A stretch of DNA of 64,000 nucleotides from Maribacter litopenaei (GTDB lineage: Bacteria > Bacteroidota > Bacteroidia > Flavobacteriales > Flavobacteriaceae): contig NZ_CP104205.1 in NCBI RefSeq assembly GCF_025244665.1, positions 2,477,001 through 2,541,000 of the forward strand. The letters are read 5' to 3'. The position numbers were made by a program, and so were the translations under genes. Positions 44,730 through 53,654 of the stretch are shown here, piece by piece. The stretch's first letter is position 1; every line of letters begins with the position of its first letter. Below the pieces are notes generated by a model, which saw only the letters and a program-made list of their open reading frames with translations, ran no database searches and was not told where the DNA came from.

Positions 44730-44918
44730 TTAGTTTAATACGTAATCAAAATACAATTGAACTACTTTGCTAAAGACCGTATCCACACCCCAAGTCGCCA
44801 ATGCGAAAATGATTGAAAAAACTGCAACCACTACCATTAAGTTTGAGGCCTCAGCCCTGGAAGGAAGGGTAACATTATTCCTTAGTTCTTCAACGGATTC
44901 TTTAATATATGTAAGCAT
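44730..44918 (-). CDS. secE: Preprotein translocase subunit SecE
   Basis: 62 aa from MLTYIKESVEELRNNVTLPS; a start seven codons upstream exists, but the family begins at this MxxYIKES segment. One membrane helix (VVVAVFSIIFALATWGVDTVF). SecE stabilises SecY in the translocon. Between tRNA-Trp and nusG, as expected. Confidence 0.93.
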   Translation of the reverse strand: MLTYIKESVEELRNNVTLPSRAEASNLMVVVAVFSIIFALATWGVDTVFSKVVQLYFDYVLN

Positions 44919-44975
44919 CTCTACTGTATTAAGTTTCAAAAATTCAGGATACCGCCTATCCTAATTTTCCAATTT

Positions 44976-45051
44976 TGGCACGGGAGGAGAGACTCGAACT
45001 CCCGACACCTGGTTTTGGAGACCAGTGCTCTACCAACTGAGCTACACCCGT
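44976..45051 (-). tRNA. tRNA-Trp (anticodon CCA)
   Basis: On the minus strand the cloverleaf has acceptor ACGGGTG, D-arm GCTCAGTTGGTAGAGC, anticodon loop CTCCAAA, T-arm GGGAG-TTCGAGT-CTCTC, and an encoded 3' CCA. One T-T mismatch lies in the acceptor stem. It lies between tuf and secE, a conserved arrangement. Confidence 0.95.
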
Positions 45052-45102
45052 ATTTGCGTATCATAACTTCTCATATGACACGCCTTTATATTTACATTTA
45101 AA

Positions 45103-45126
45103 GGTATCCGTCAAAAGACGGACACC
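45103..45126 (-). terminator. Terminator after tuf
   Basis: Minus-strand stem GGTGTCCGTC, loop TTTT, GACGGATACC (one G-U pair), then TTTAAATG. Lies between tuf and tRNA-Trp. Confidence 0.6.
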
Positions 45127-45158
45127 CTTAAAATATATTATTGCATTAAAAGATTGGA

Positions 45159-46346
45159 TTAATCCAAAATCTTAGTCACCTGACCAGCTCCAACGGTTCT
45201 ACCGCCTTCACGGATAGCGAAACGAAGACCTACGCTAAGCGCGATTGGCTGAATCAAATCTACAGTAATTGTAAGGTTATCACCTGGCATTACCATCTCA
45301 ACACCAGAAGGCAAAGAAATATTACCGGTAACATCAGTAGTTCTTACATAAAACTGTGGACGATAGTTATTGTGGAATGGAGTGTGACGACCACCTTCTT
45401 CTTTTTTCAAGATATACACCTCAGCTTCAAACTTAGCATGTGGCTTAACAGATCCTGGCTTACAAATTACCATTCCCCTCTTGATATCAGACTTCTCAAT
45501 ACCTCTTAATAAGATACCAACGTTGTCACCAGCCTCACCTCTATCCAAAATCTTACGGAACATCTCAACACCAGTAATAGTAGAAGATAATTTCTCAGCT
45601 CCCATACCAATGATATCTACAGCGTCTCCAGTGTTGGCAACACCTGTTTCTATTCTACCAGTTGCAACAGTACCACGACCAGTGATAGTGAATACATCCT
45701 CAACAGGCATCAAGAAAGGCTTATCAACATCTCTCTCAGGCAATTCGATCCAGTTATCAACTGCCTCCATCAATTCCATAACAGTATCAACCCATTTTTG
45801 TTCACCGTTCAATGCACCTAGAGCAGAACCGGAAATAACGGGACCATTGTCACCATCATACTCGTAGAAAGAAAGCAATTCCCTTACTTCCATTTCAACT
45901 AGCTCCAACAATTCCTCATCGTCAACCATGTCTACTTTATTCAAGAAAACAACGATTCTAGGAATACCAACCTGACGACCTAAAAGGATGTGCTCACGAG
46001 TTTGTGGCATAGGACCATCTGTAGCGGCAACAACCAAAATAGCACCATCCATCTGAGCGGCACCAGTAACCATGTTCTTTACGTAATCCGCGTGACCTGG
46101 ACAGTCAACGTGCGCATAGTGACGGTTAGCAGTTTGATACTCAACGTGTGATGTATTGATTGTGATACCTCTTTCTTTTTCCTCCGGAGCGTTATCGATA
46201 GAATCGAAACTTCTCTTTTCAGAAAGACCTGCGTTAGACAGAACCTCTGTGATAGCAGCAGTCAATGTAGTTTTACCGTGATCCACGTGTCCAATAGTAC
46301 CAATATTTAAGTGCGGTTTGGAACGATCGAAAGTTTCCTTTGCCAT
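45159..46346 (-). CDS. tuf: Elongation factor Tu
   Basis: 395 aa and in frame. GTPase motifs: G1 GHVDHGKT, G3 DCPGHADY, G4 NKVD, G5 SGSALG; switch I has [16 protein letters not shown]. Domains II and III contain [13 protein letters not shown] and [20 protein letters not shown]. It delivers aminoacyl-tRNA to the ribosome. It follows the tRNA-Thr/Tyr/Gly/Thr cluster, which is often co-transcribed with tuf. Confidence 0.98.
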   Translation of the reverse strand: MAKETFDRSKPHLNIGTIGHVDHGKTTLTAAITEVLSNAGLSEKRSFDSIDNAPEEKERGITINTSHVEYQTANRHYAHVDCPGHADYVKNMVTGAAQMDGAILVVAATDGPMPQTREHILLGRQVGIPRIVVFLNKVDMVDDEELLELVEMEVRELLSFYEYDGDNGPVISGSALGALNGEQKWVDTVMELMEAVDNWIELPERDVDKPFLMPVEDVFTITGRGTVATGRIETGVANTGDAVDIIGMGAEKLSSTITGVEMFRKILDRGEAGDNVGILLRGIEKSDIKRGMVICKPGSVKPHAKFEAEVYILKKEEGGRHTPFHNNYRPQFYVRTTDVTGNISLPSGVEMVMPGDNLTITVDLIQPIALSVGLRFAIREGGRTVGAGQVTKILD

Positions 46347-46401
46347 GTTTATTGAATTTTAATCTTAGTTTATATTAGTGTACAAATTTATACCTTAATT
46401 G

Positions 46402-46473
46402 AGCCAATGACGAGATTTGAACTCGTGACCTCTTCCTTACCAAGGAAACGCTCTACCCCTGAGCTACACCGGC
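46402..46473 (-). tRNA. tRNA-Thr (anticodon GGT)
   Basis: Acceptor GCCGGTG/CATTGGC with G-U pairs, D-arm GCTCAGGGGTAGAGC, anticodon loop TTGGTAA, T-arm ACGAG-TTCAAAT-CTCGT. CCA is not encoded. Confidence 0.94.
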
Positions 46474-46502
46474 GTAAAGTGTTGAATCCACCTCGCTGAT
46501 GG

Positions 46503-46522
46503 ATTCCTGCCTTCGCAGGAAT
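46503..46522. repeat. Short palindromic intergenic repeat between tRNA genes
   Basis: ATTCCTGCCTTCGCAGGAAT is a perfect inverted repeat (stem ATTCCTGC, loop CTTC) lying between tRNA-Thr(GGT) and tRNA-Gly. I recall this sequence as a common dispersed intergenic element in flavobacterial genomes. It has no T-run, so it is not an obvious terminator. Confidence 0.55.
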
Positions 46523-46544
46523 GACAATAAAGTCAAGAAAATAG

Positions 46545-46617
46545 AGCGGGAGACCGGGTTCGAACCGGCGACATTCAGCTTGGAAGGCTGACGCTCTACC
46601 AACTGAGCTACTCCCGC
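46545..46617 (-). tRNA. tRNA-Gly (anticodon TCC)
   Basis: Acceptor GCGGGAG/CTCCCGC, D-arm GCTCAGTTGGTAGAGC, anticodon loop CTTCCAA, T-arm CCGG-TTCGAAC-CCGG. CCA is not encoded. Confidence 0.95.
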
Positions 46618-46664
46618 TTATTAATTTTCAAAATTTCATTTAAATACTGATAGTCAAAGCTATG

Positions 46665-46746
<82 letters not shown>

Positions 46747-46773
46747 GCTTTACCAGTATTTTAAGAACTTCGG

Positions 46774-46847
46774 AGCCGATGGAGGGACTCGAACCCACGA
46801 CCTGCTGATTACAAATCAGCTGCTCTAGCCAGCTGAGCTACATCGGC
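46774..46847 (-). tRNA. tRNA-Thr (anticodon TGT)
   Basis: Acceptor GCCGATG/CATCGGC, D-arm GCTCAGCTGGCTAGAGC, anticodon loop TTTGTAA, T-arm GTGGG-TTCGAGT-CCCTC. First tRNA of the cluster leading into tuf. Confidence 0.95.
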
Positions 46848-46869
46848 ACTTTTCATACTTTTTTTAGCA

Positions 46870-46897
46870 TAAAAAAGTCCGCTATTTCTAACGGACT
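46870..46897 (-). terminator. Terminator after hpf
   Basis: Minus-strand AGTCCG pairs with CGGACT around a short AT-rich loop, followed by TTTTTT. It separates hpf from the tRNA/tuf unit. Confidence 0.75.
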
Positions 46898-46949
46898 GCA
46901 AATGTATAGATTTATTTGTTTTTTCAAAACAAATTTCAAAAAATTTTAT

Positions 46950-47252
46950 TCATGCATTAGCTCTTAATTTTTCCTTTCTCTTTATCAATTTTCTCTCCAA
47001 TGAACTGCACGCTGTATCCACTGCCTCTTCAAAGGATTTGCACTGCTTTTTTACCATGAAATTATTCTTTGGAACATTTAACTTAATTTCCACAATCTTG
47101 TTCTCTTTAGAACTTGTATTCTCAACCTTTAAATAAACATCGGAACTGATGACCTTGTCATAAAAAGTCTCCAGCTTATCCAAACGGTTTTGCAGAAAAT
47201 TAATCAATTTAACATCTGCATTAAAATTAACGGATTGTGCGTTTACTTTCAT
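46950..47252 (-). CDS. hpf: Ribosome hibernation promoting factor, short form
   Basis: 100 aa, matching the short HPF/RaiA type. It begins MKVNAQSVNFNADVKLINFL and carries the beta-alpha fold segments DVYLKVENTSSKENKIVEIK, then FEEAVDTACSSLERKLIKRK. It binds the 30S subunit and inactivates ribosomes in stationary phase. It lies after xerC, with a terminator behind it. The frame is intact. Confidence 0.9.
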   Translation of the reverse strand: MKVNAQSVNFNADVKLINFLQNRLDKLETFYDKVISSDVYLKVENTSSKENKIVEIKLNVPKNNFMVKKQCKSFEEAVDTACSSLERKLIKRKEKLRANA

Positions 47253-47305
47253 AAGCTAAAATTTTAATGCCCCTTTTTGATGCTTAAGGGACGGAATTAA
47301 ACAAT

Positions 47306-48199
47306 CTATTTGTTTTTCCCTCTAGGGTGGGAAGAAGCATGTATTCTTTTCAACTCCGCTATACCATTATGTGTATAAACTTGCGTGGATGCCAAACTAG
47401 CATGACCTAACAATTCCTTTACCGAATTCAAATCTGCACCTTTATTTAAAAGATGCGTAGCAAAAGTATGCCTCAAAACATGTGGGCTCCTTTTAACCTT
47501 AGCGGAAACCTTTCTAAAATACTTATTTATAATTCTATAAACAAGGGTTTCATATATTTTATTGCCCTTATTGGTCAACAATAAAAACTCTGAATTCTCG
47601 CCTATAAACAATGAGTTTCGTTCGGATAAATAATGCTTAAGAAGTGTAATGGATTCCTCCAACAAAGGAATAATACGCTCCTTATTTCTTTTCCCCAAAA
47701 CCTTTATAGTTTTTTCTACAAGGTCTACATCCTTAAGTTTAAGATTTACCAATTCCGCCCTTCTTATACCTGTAACATATAAAATGTGAATCACAAGCTG
47801 ATCTCTCTTACCTTCGAAATCATTGGAATAACTTATTTCATTTAGCACTTGTTCCATTTCAATTTCAGAAAACGGAGTCTCCAACTTTTTAGGAGTCTTC
47901 AAAGCCTTATGCTTGGCAAGAGGACTTGTTTTAATTGCCTCAATCTTTTGCAGGAATTTATAGTATGCCTTAAGGGAGGCAATTTTTCTATTAATCGTCC
48001 TATTTGAAATACCGGTATCCGACAAGGAAACTACCCAACTTCTGATAATGTTGTACGCTACCGAATCTATGTCCTCAACCTCAATCTCGGACTTACAAAA
48101 ATCCTGAAACTCCAAGAGGTCTTTTCCATAGGCTCTATACGTATGTTCAGAATATTTTTTCTCTAAAGAAAGATAGTCCAAGAATTGATTTAAAAACAT
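47306..48199 (-). CDS. xerC: Site-specific tyrosine recombinase XerC-type
   Basis: 297 aa with an N-terminal SAM-like core-binding domain (LDYLSLEKKYSEHTYRAYGK) and the catalytic domain: the first Arg in YVTGIRRAELVNL, Lys in the KVLGKRNKER hairpin, the HxxR box in SPHVLRHTFATHLLNKGADL, the second His in LLGHASL, and the nucleophile Tyr in STQVYTH. It resolves chromosome dimers at dif. The context between rpsU and hpf is the usual chromosomal Xer position in Bacteroidota, so it is not a mobile-element integrase. Confidence 0.92.
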   Translation of the reverse strand: MFLNQFLDYLSLEKKYSEHTYRAYGKDLLEFQDFCKSEIEVEDIDSVAYNIIRSWVVSLSDTGISNRTINRKIASLKAYYKFLQKIEAIKTSPLAKHKALKTPKKLETPFSEIEMEQVLNEISYSNDFEGKRDQLVIHILYVTGIRRAELVNLKLKDVDLVEKTIKVLGKRNKERIIPLLEESITLLKHYLSERNSLFIGENSEFLLLTNKGNKIYETLVYRIINKYFRKVSAKVKRSPHVLRHTFATHLLNKGADLNSVKELLGHASLASTQVYTHNGIAELKRIHASSHPRGKNK

Positions 48200-48245
48200 T
48201 TACCAAAGTTAGGAATTGCATTAGAAAAAATACCTAAAACAAAAA

Positions 48246-48264
48246 ATCCCGCATGATGCGGGAT
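48246..48264 (-). terminator. Terminator after rpsU
   Basis: ATCCCGC and GCGGGAT form the stem; the minus strand continues TTTTTTG. It lies between rpsU and xerC. Confidence 0.8.
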
Positions 48265-48287
48265 TATAATTTTCTTTGTATCAATTT

Positions 48288-48482
48288 CTAAATTTCCTCT
48301 TGGTCCCTCAGACTTTGAATATATTGTGCTTTTTGTATTTGAGCTCTTCGCTCAACAGAAGGCTTAGTAAACTGTTGACGTTTTCTCAACTGCCTCATTG
48401 TACCTGTCTTGTCAAACTTTCTTTTGAAACGTTTTAAAGCTCTGTCTATGTTTTCTCCTTCTTTTACTGGTATAATTAACAT
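48288..48482 (-). CDS. rpsU: 30S ribosomal protein S21
   Basis: 64 aa, highly basic. MLIIPVKEGENIDRALKRFK, then KFDKTGTMRQLRKRQQFTKP, is the bS21 signature. In Bacteroidota, bS21 is linked to sequestration of the anti-Shine-Dalgarno end of 16S rRNA, which fits the lack of clear ribosome-binding sites in this window. The frame is intact. Confidence 0.95.
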   Translation of the reverse strand: MLIIPVKEGENIDRALKRFKRKFDKTGTMRQLRKRQQFTKPSVERRAQIQKAQYIQSLRDQEEI

Positions 48483-48580
48483 GGGCTACAACCTCCTTTC
48501 TTTTGTGATTAAGGCCGCAAAGATAAAAACTAATTTAATATGGACAACTTTATTTAATTTTTTGATGAAAAAATCACTCT

Positions 48581-49741
48581 TTAGTTTGTTGCAGGACGAT
48601 ATTCCTTTTTATCTATGATAATTTTGGCAATAATCTCTCTTAATATCTCTGAAGTACCCCCACCTATAGGTCCCAATCTGCTATCGCGTAATAAACGGGC
48701 CATGGGGTAATCTTCGATGTATCCATAACCACCCAAAAATTGAAGACATTCATAAGCGACCTCATCGGCCATTTTGGTGGACTTAAGTTTGGAAATGGTT
48801 GCTTCCTTTACCACATACTCCCCTTTATCCAGTCTACCGGCCACATAATAATTATATTGTTTACAGATTTCAATATCAGAATGAAGATCTACTATTCGAT
48901 GGCGCAATGCTTGAAATTGGTTTATGGTTTTACCAAAAGCCTCTCGCTCAGACATATACTGCATCGCATATTCCAAAGCATATTCTGCCCTTGCATGGGC
49001 ATTGACTCCCATAATCAATCGTTCCAAGCTGAAATGCTCCATGATATAAGAAAACCCCATATTCTCTTCTCCCATTAAATTACTCGCAGGAACTTCAACA
49101 TTGTCAAAAGCCAATTCCGCCGTATCCGAGGCACGCCAACCAAGTTTATTCAATTTGTTCGCTGATACACCTTTACTTTTGCGATCTACCACAAAAATGC
49201 TGATTCCCTTGTTACCCAAACTGGTATCCGTCTTAGCGGCAACTACCATATAATCCGCATAAACTCCATTTGTGATAAACGTTTTGGAACCATTTAAGAC
49301 ATAAATGTCCCCTTTTTTGACCGCCGTTGTTCTCATTCCCGCAACATCACTTCCCCCAAAGGGTTCCGTGATACAAAGACAGCCTATCTTTTTCCCTTCT
49401 ACACTGGGTACCAAATACTTTTCTTTAATTTCATCGCCTGCCTCTTTGTTCAGATGAGTCATTGCGAGATAGGCATGTGCCCGGATAGCTGCGGCGAAGC
49501 CCCCGGAATTAATCTTTTGCAACTCTTCTAAAAGGATAACGGTATAAAAAATATCCAATCCCAAACCACCAAACTTTTCAGGAGTGGCCGGACCGAAATA
49601 TCCCATCTCACCAAACATTTCCCAAATGAATCTTTCAATAGTCCCGGTTTTCTCCCATTCTTCTATATGGGGAACAACTTCCTTCTGCAAAAAATCATTT
49701 AGGCTCTGCCTAAATAAAATATGTTCCTCAGTGAAGTACAT
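48581..49741 (-). CDS. Acyl-CoA dehydrogenase
   Basis: About 386 aa from MYFTEEHILFRQSLNDFLQK, the family start; upstream in-frame ATGs overlap the preceding gene. FAD-dependent oxidation of acyl-CoA to enoyl-CoA. Seen: CLCITEPFGGSDVAGMRTTA and SKTFITNGVYADYMVVAAKT in the substrate and FAD region, YMSEREAFGKTINQFQALRH, and the C-terminal GGTSEILREIIAK. The usual medium-chain catalytic Glu before GTSE is Gly here (IGGGTSE); a Glu in the FSLERLIMG helix matches the position used by isovaleryl- and long-chain-type enzymes, so activity is expected. Substrate unknown. It lies 13 bases after the helix-hairpin-helix gene. Confidence 0.9.
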   Translation of the reverse strand: MYFTEEHILFRQSLNDFLQKEVVPHIEEWEKTGTIERFIWEMFGEMGYFGPATPEKFGGLGLDIFYTVILLEELQKINSGGFAAAIRAHAYLAMTHLNKEAGDEIKEKYLVPSVEGKKIGCLCITEPFGGSDVAGMRTTAVKKGDIYVLNGSKTFITNGVYADYMVVAAKTDTSLGNKGISIFVVDRKSKGVSANKLNKLGWRASDTAELAFDNVEVPASNLMGEENMGFSYIMEHFSLERLIMGVNAHARAEYALEYAMQYMSEREAFGKTINQFQALRHRIVDLHSDIEICKQYNYYVAGRLDKGEYVVKEATISKLKSTKMADEVAYECLQFLGGYGYIEDYPMARLLRDSRLGPIGGGTSEILREIIAKIIIDKKEYRPATN

Positions 49742-49754
49742 ACTGTTCATAGCA

Positions 49755-50631
49755 TTATTTTTTGAGCGACAAATATAATGGAATTCTATCAATCCGATCT
49801 GCTGGAAAATTCTCGATTTGAATCAATTCCCCAAAGGATAGGATTTCACCTTTTTCATTTCGGTACCTTACAATTCCTTCCGCTACGCCTCTAGATATGT
49901 ATACTATTTTGGATAGTTCCCATGCCGTTGCCGTATTAATATCTATCTTTTGAATTTCGGGTACTTTTAACACCCTATACTTTTTAAGAATACGCTCGGC
50001 GACTTCAGGCTTTAGCGCATAAACGTCATACAATTGCTCGTCCACTATAAACCCACCTAATCTATCCCTAAATTTTAGTATTCTCTCGGAGAGGATATCT
50101 CCAATCCCATTAATGCTTTTTAATTCTTCTAGAGTTACCTGGTTTAAATCCTTAACCACAACTGATGACGGTTTATTCTCTTTCTCCTGCTTTGTAACAT
50201 CCTTCAAATTGTTTCTTTGATTATTTACCCACTCAGGAAATTTAAAATAGGGTGATATTAGATTTAGAATGGAATCCGATACACCCGTCACTTTCTGAAA
50301 CTCTTCCTTCGTATTTACAAATTGATCATCATCCCTATACTTATGAAGTCGGTCAATCTCTTCTACCGACATACCCAATGTATATCCTTTATAGTCAGAT
50401 ATGAAGTTTGGATTGAAAGGGAACATATTCAATGATTCCTTTTTTTCTCCTTCTTCCTTTAGGCTATCTATTTTTACTTGTATATCATTATCCAATATCA
50501 ACGGAGCGGAATATACTTTTGAATAATGTTGATACAACCAGTAAAGAAGTTTGAACCAACACTATTAGGAATACTAAAAAGAAAATCCCACTTCGTTCCT
50601 GTTTAGTAAACTTGAAGTGGGATTGTTTCAA
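49755..50631 (-). CDS. ComEA-like helix-hairpin-helix protein with membrane anchor (one frame break, TTG start)
   Basis: Repaired product is about 291 aa. It has an N-terminal membrane helix (RSGIFFLVFLIVLV), then several HhH-type segments: VEEIDRLHKYRDDDQFVNTK, VTLEELKSINGIGDILSERI and INTATAWELSKIVYISRGVA. HhH proteins of the ComEA type bind DNA in competence; in Flavobacteriaceae this longer form is common and its role is not settled. No in-frame ATG precedes KQSHFKFTKQERSGIFF, so TTG at 50631 is the best start. One base is in excess near 50544, in a T-run; this break does not fit CCGGA. A terminator-like hairpin overlaps the first codons. Confidence 0.72.
50584..50624 (-). terminator. Hairpin after the AGCS gene, overlapping the start of the HhH gene
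   Basis: AATCCCACTTC and GAAGTGGGATT form an 11-bp perfect stem; the minus strand continues with TTCTTTTTAG. It follows the symporter stop (50650) closely and reads as its terminator, yet it lies inside the N-terminal codons of the next gene. Confidence 0.65.
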
Positions 50632-50649
50632 TGCTGTAAGATTAAAAGA

Positions 50650-52325
50650 CTATTCAGTAACTGCCTTGACCTTAAGTTTAATGGCGTCCATGTATTTTTT
50701 AAGTTCACCCTTCACCTTTGGTGCCAATATTACAATTCCTACCATGTTTGGCACCATCATACCAAAAATCATGGCATCTGAAAACCCAATTACAGAACTC
50801 ATACTCGCCGAGGCCCCTACAATTACAAATAGACAGAAAATAATTTTATAGGTATACTCTGTTTTTTTAGTTCGTCCGAAAAGATATGCCCAAGCTTGGT
50901 ATCCATAATACGACCAAGAAATTTGGGTACTGAAGGCAAAAAGTACAACAGCAACCGTCAAAACATAGGGAAACCAACTAATGACAGAACCAAAAGCTCC
51001 GAGAGGTTAACAAAATGGCATCCGCATCATTCAACCCAGCATTTCCTGGATCCACATTTCCTGTTATAATAAGTACCAATGCAGTCATTGTACAAACTAC
51101 TACGGTGTCTATAAATGGTTCCAATAGAGCTACTAGACCCTCGGATGCCGGATATTTTGTTCTTACCGCGGAATGGGCAATAGAAGCAGAACCGACACCC
51201 GCTTCATTAGAAAAGGCCGCTCTCCTAAACCCTTGAATCATTACCCCAACAGCACCACCAACAATTCCTACCGGTGCAAAGGCACCTTGAATGATTTCAT
51301 TAAAGGCCCAACCGATCATATCAAACTTGGCAATTAATACAAAAAGAGATGCACCAACATAAATAATTACCATAAATGGCACGATTTTGTCTGTCACTTT
51401 AGCAATCGATTTAATTCCTCCAATAATTACGATACCAACCAAAATAGCCATAATTAATCCAAAAGCCCATCTGTAGCCATAAAGAAAGGATTCGGTACCA
51501 CCAGTCATACTTTCAAAAAGCTGTACCGCCTGATTCACTTGGAACATATTACCTCCGCCAAAGGATCCCCCAATACACATAACGGCAAAAGCACCTGCCA
51601 GCACCTTACCTAAACTCTTGTTTTTCAAACCTTTGTTCAGGTAATACATAGAGTCCTCCAAAAATGGTTCCATCCTTGCCTACATCCCTATATTTTACAC
51701 CTAGGGTACATTCCACAAACTTTGAAGCCATCCCTAAAAGTCCGGCAATAATCATCCAAAAAGTGGCACCGGCCCCACCAATGGAGACCGCAACGGCAAC
51801 GCCTGCGATATTTCCCGCACCAACAGTAGCTGAAAGCGCCGCCGTAAGTGCCTGGAAGTGGGATACCTCTCCATTGGAACTTTCATCCCTAATAGTGTCC
51901 AATATATCACCATCAACCACAATCTCATCTTTGTTATCCGCCAAGTGCTTATCCGGACTCTCCACTTTGTTCATATCTACACCAGCGGCAATACCATCCT
52001 CACCATATAATTCCTTGGCCCCATATTTTTCAATATCCTCGTATTTCCCCATTACAACTTTAATGGCTGTCAATACACCGGTAAAGTTGATGAACCTGAA
52101 ATAAAAAGTAAAAAACCCTGCTCCTAATATTAGCGGAAATAGTACCCAATAAATTTTGATATTTTCAGAAAAAGGTATCTGATAAAAAATAAAGTTTACG
52201 AACCACCCTGTAAGATCTCCGAAAACTTTATCGATTTTTTCATCTATTCCCATTTCACCAGCCTCTTGGGCCATGGATAAAAACGGTAACATGAAAGAAC
52301 AAAAACTCAGAAGTTTATACTTCAT
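50650..52325 (-). CDS. Sodium:alanine (AGCS) family symporter (two frame breaks)
   Basis: Repaired product is about 557 aa, longer than the usual 450-500. It starts with a signal-like segment ([14 protein letters not shown]), then has about ten membrane helices. AGCS signatures: [40 protein letters not shown], and [20 protein letters not shown]. An acidic hydrophilic insert of about 60 residues ([20 protein letters not shown] to [12 protein letters not shown]) lies before the [10 protein letters not shown] helix. Breaks: near 51652 (extra base at GGTCC) and near 51002 (extra A in CCGGAGG). It imports amino acids such as alanine or glycine with Na+, in keeping with a marine organism. Confidence 0.9.
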
Positions 52326-52400
52326 ACTTTTTTCTATTTTTTAGTTAGTTGGTTGGCAATATCACAAAAAAAAAGAACCCAATCAAATAATAACGTTGAA

Positions 52401-53414
52401 TTAACTCAGCTCAATATGGAACATTTCGTTCAACTTTCTTATTTGTTCCGGCCTACCCAAAACAATCACTTTGCTTTTTGGCTGTAACTGAAGGTCTGCT
52501 TCCGGATTAATTATGTATTCGCCATCCGGGGCTATATATCCTATAATGGTACAACCTGTTTTCTTACGTAAGTCCAAATCCCGCAATGAATTGCAGTCCA
52601 TTTGATCCGAGAAGTCCTCAATAGCCACCTCTTCCAAATTGGTTGTATGCTCCCCTTCTACCGATAATTTATCCATAAAGGTTATAAGATCGGGCATTAC
52701 GACCAAGGAGGCCATATGATCCCCGCCAATTTTATCGGGCATGATAACCTTGTTGGCACCGGCCAATTGCAATTTTCGCTGAGAAGTGACTTGGGAAGCC
52801 CTACTTATAATAAAAAGGTTAGAATTCAACTGACGTGCAGAAAGCACTACAAAAAGATTCGCCGCGTCGTCCGGAAGTGTAACAATCAAATATTGCGCCC
52901 TTTCTATTCCTGCTGCAAGCAATACTTCATCTTCATTGGCATCACCTTCCATAAAAAGGATCTCGTCTTCGAATTTTTCCAAAAGCTCTTTGTCCCTTTC
53001 TATGACCACAAAAGGCTTTTTATATGCTTTTAACCTCTCTGCGGCCTGCATTCCATTACGTCCAAAACCACAAACTACTACATGGTCCGTTAACTTATCA
53101 ACTGTATTTTTCACTTTCTTCAATTTTAAAATTTGAGGATTATTTCTGCTCAATAAATATTCTGTAATTACCGAAATGGCAAAACCAACAATGAAAACAC
53201 TTGTAACAATCAATATAACGGTAAATATTTTCCCTTCCACTCCCATTGGACGGACTTCGGAGAAACCAACGGTTGTTACCGTAATGATGGTCATGTAAAA
53301 TGCATCTATCCAAGAATAATCCGCTATAAGCCTATACCCCAAAACCCCAAAAAGAAGGACGGCAAGCATTAACATAAGTGCCAGGTAAATTTTAGAGCGA
53401 AATAATTTTATCAT
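52401..53414 (-). CDS. Potassium channel protein with TrkA-N and TrkA-C domains
   Basis: 337 aa, frame intact. Two N-terminal membrane helices flank a pore loop with filter TVTTVGFSEV (TVGF rather than TVGYG). Then an RCK/TrkA-N Rossmann domain (HVVVCGFGRNGMQAAERLKA, VVIERDKELLEKF, MEGDANEDEVLLAAGI) and a TrkA-C domain (CTIIGYIAPDGEYIINPEAD). It is a ligand-gated K+ channel of the MthK/Kch type in the inner membrane. It begins 3 bases after pspC, so it shares that operon. Confidence 0.9.
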   Translation of the reverse strand: MIKLFRSKIYLALMLMLAVLLFGVLGYRLIADYSWIDAFYMTIITVTTVGFSEVRPMGVEGKIFTVILIVTSVFIVGFAISVITEYLLSRNNPQILKLKKVKNTVDKLTDHVVVCGFGRNGMQAAERLKAYKKPFVVIERDKELLEKFEDEILFMEGDANEDEVLLAAGIERAQYLIVTLPDDAANLFVVLSARQLNSNLFIISRASQVTSQRKLQLAGANKVIMPDKIGGDHMASLVVMPDLITFMDKLSVEGEHTTNLEEVAIEDFSDQMDCNSLRDLDLRKKTGCTIIGYIAPDGEYIINPEADLQLQPKSKVIVLGRPEQIRKLNEMFHIELS

Positions 53415-53416
53415 AG

Positions 53417-53644
53417 TTATAAATCAAAAACGGATGTTCTTTTGGTGTAGATCAAATCTTTAATTTTTAGCCAAAATGCCAAAAACAGATAAAGGGCAAA
53501 TCCAAATCCAAGGGTTACAAATGTTAAATAGATGAAAGAAGTACGTACAACCCTGGCCCTAATACCAAGCCGATCCGCAATTCTTCTACAAACCTCGAAA
53601 CCCCTTTTCTGTAGATAATGCAATAAATTATACAAAATGTTCAT
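53417..53644 (-). CDS. PspC domain protein
   Basis: 75 aa with a PspC pattern (VCRRIADRLGIRARVVRTSF) followed by one membrane helix (FIYLTFVTLGFGFALYLFLA) and a short charged tail. PspC proteins are linked to envelope-stress responses, but this short form has no PspA or PspB nearby. It lies between the DUF2851 gene and the K+ channel with very short gaps, so the three are likely one operon. Confidence 0.85.
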   Translation of the reverse strand: MNILYNLLHYLQKRGFEVCRRIADRLGIRARVVRTSFIYLTFVTLGFGFALYLFLAFWLKIKDLIYTKRTSVFDL

Positions 53645-53654
53645 AAGGATAAAA

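Noticed and set aside
47306-48199. Integrase of a mobile element
   Set aside because: Sequence and position (rpsU, xerC, hpf, tRNA, tuf) fit the chromosomal Xer recombinase. No attachment repeats or cargo are seen beside the tRNA genes.
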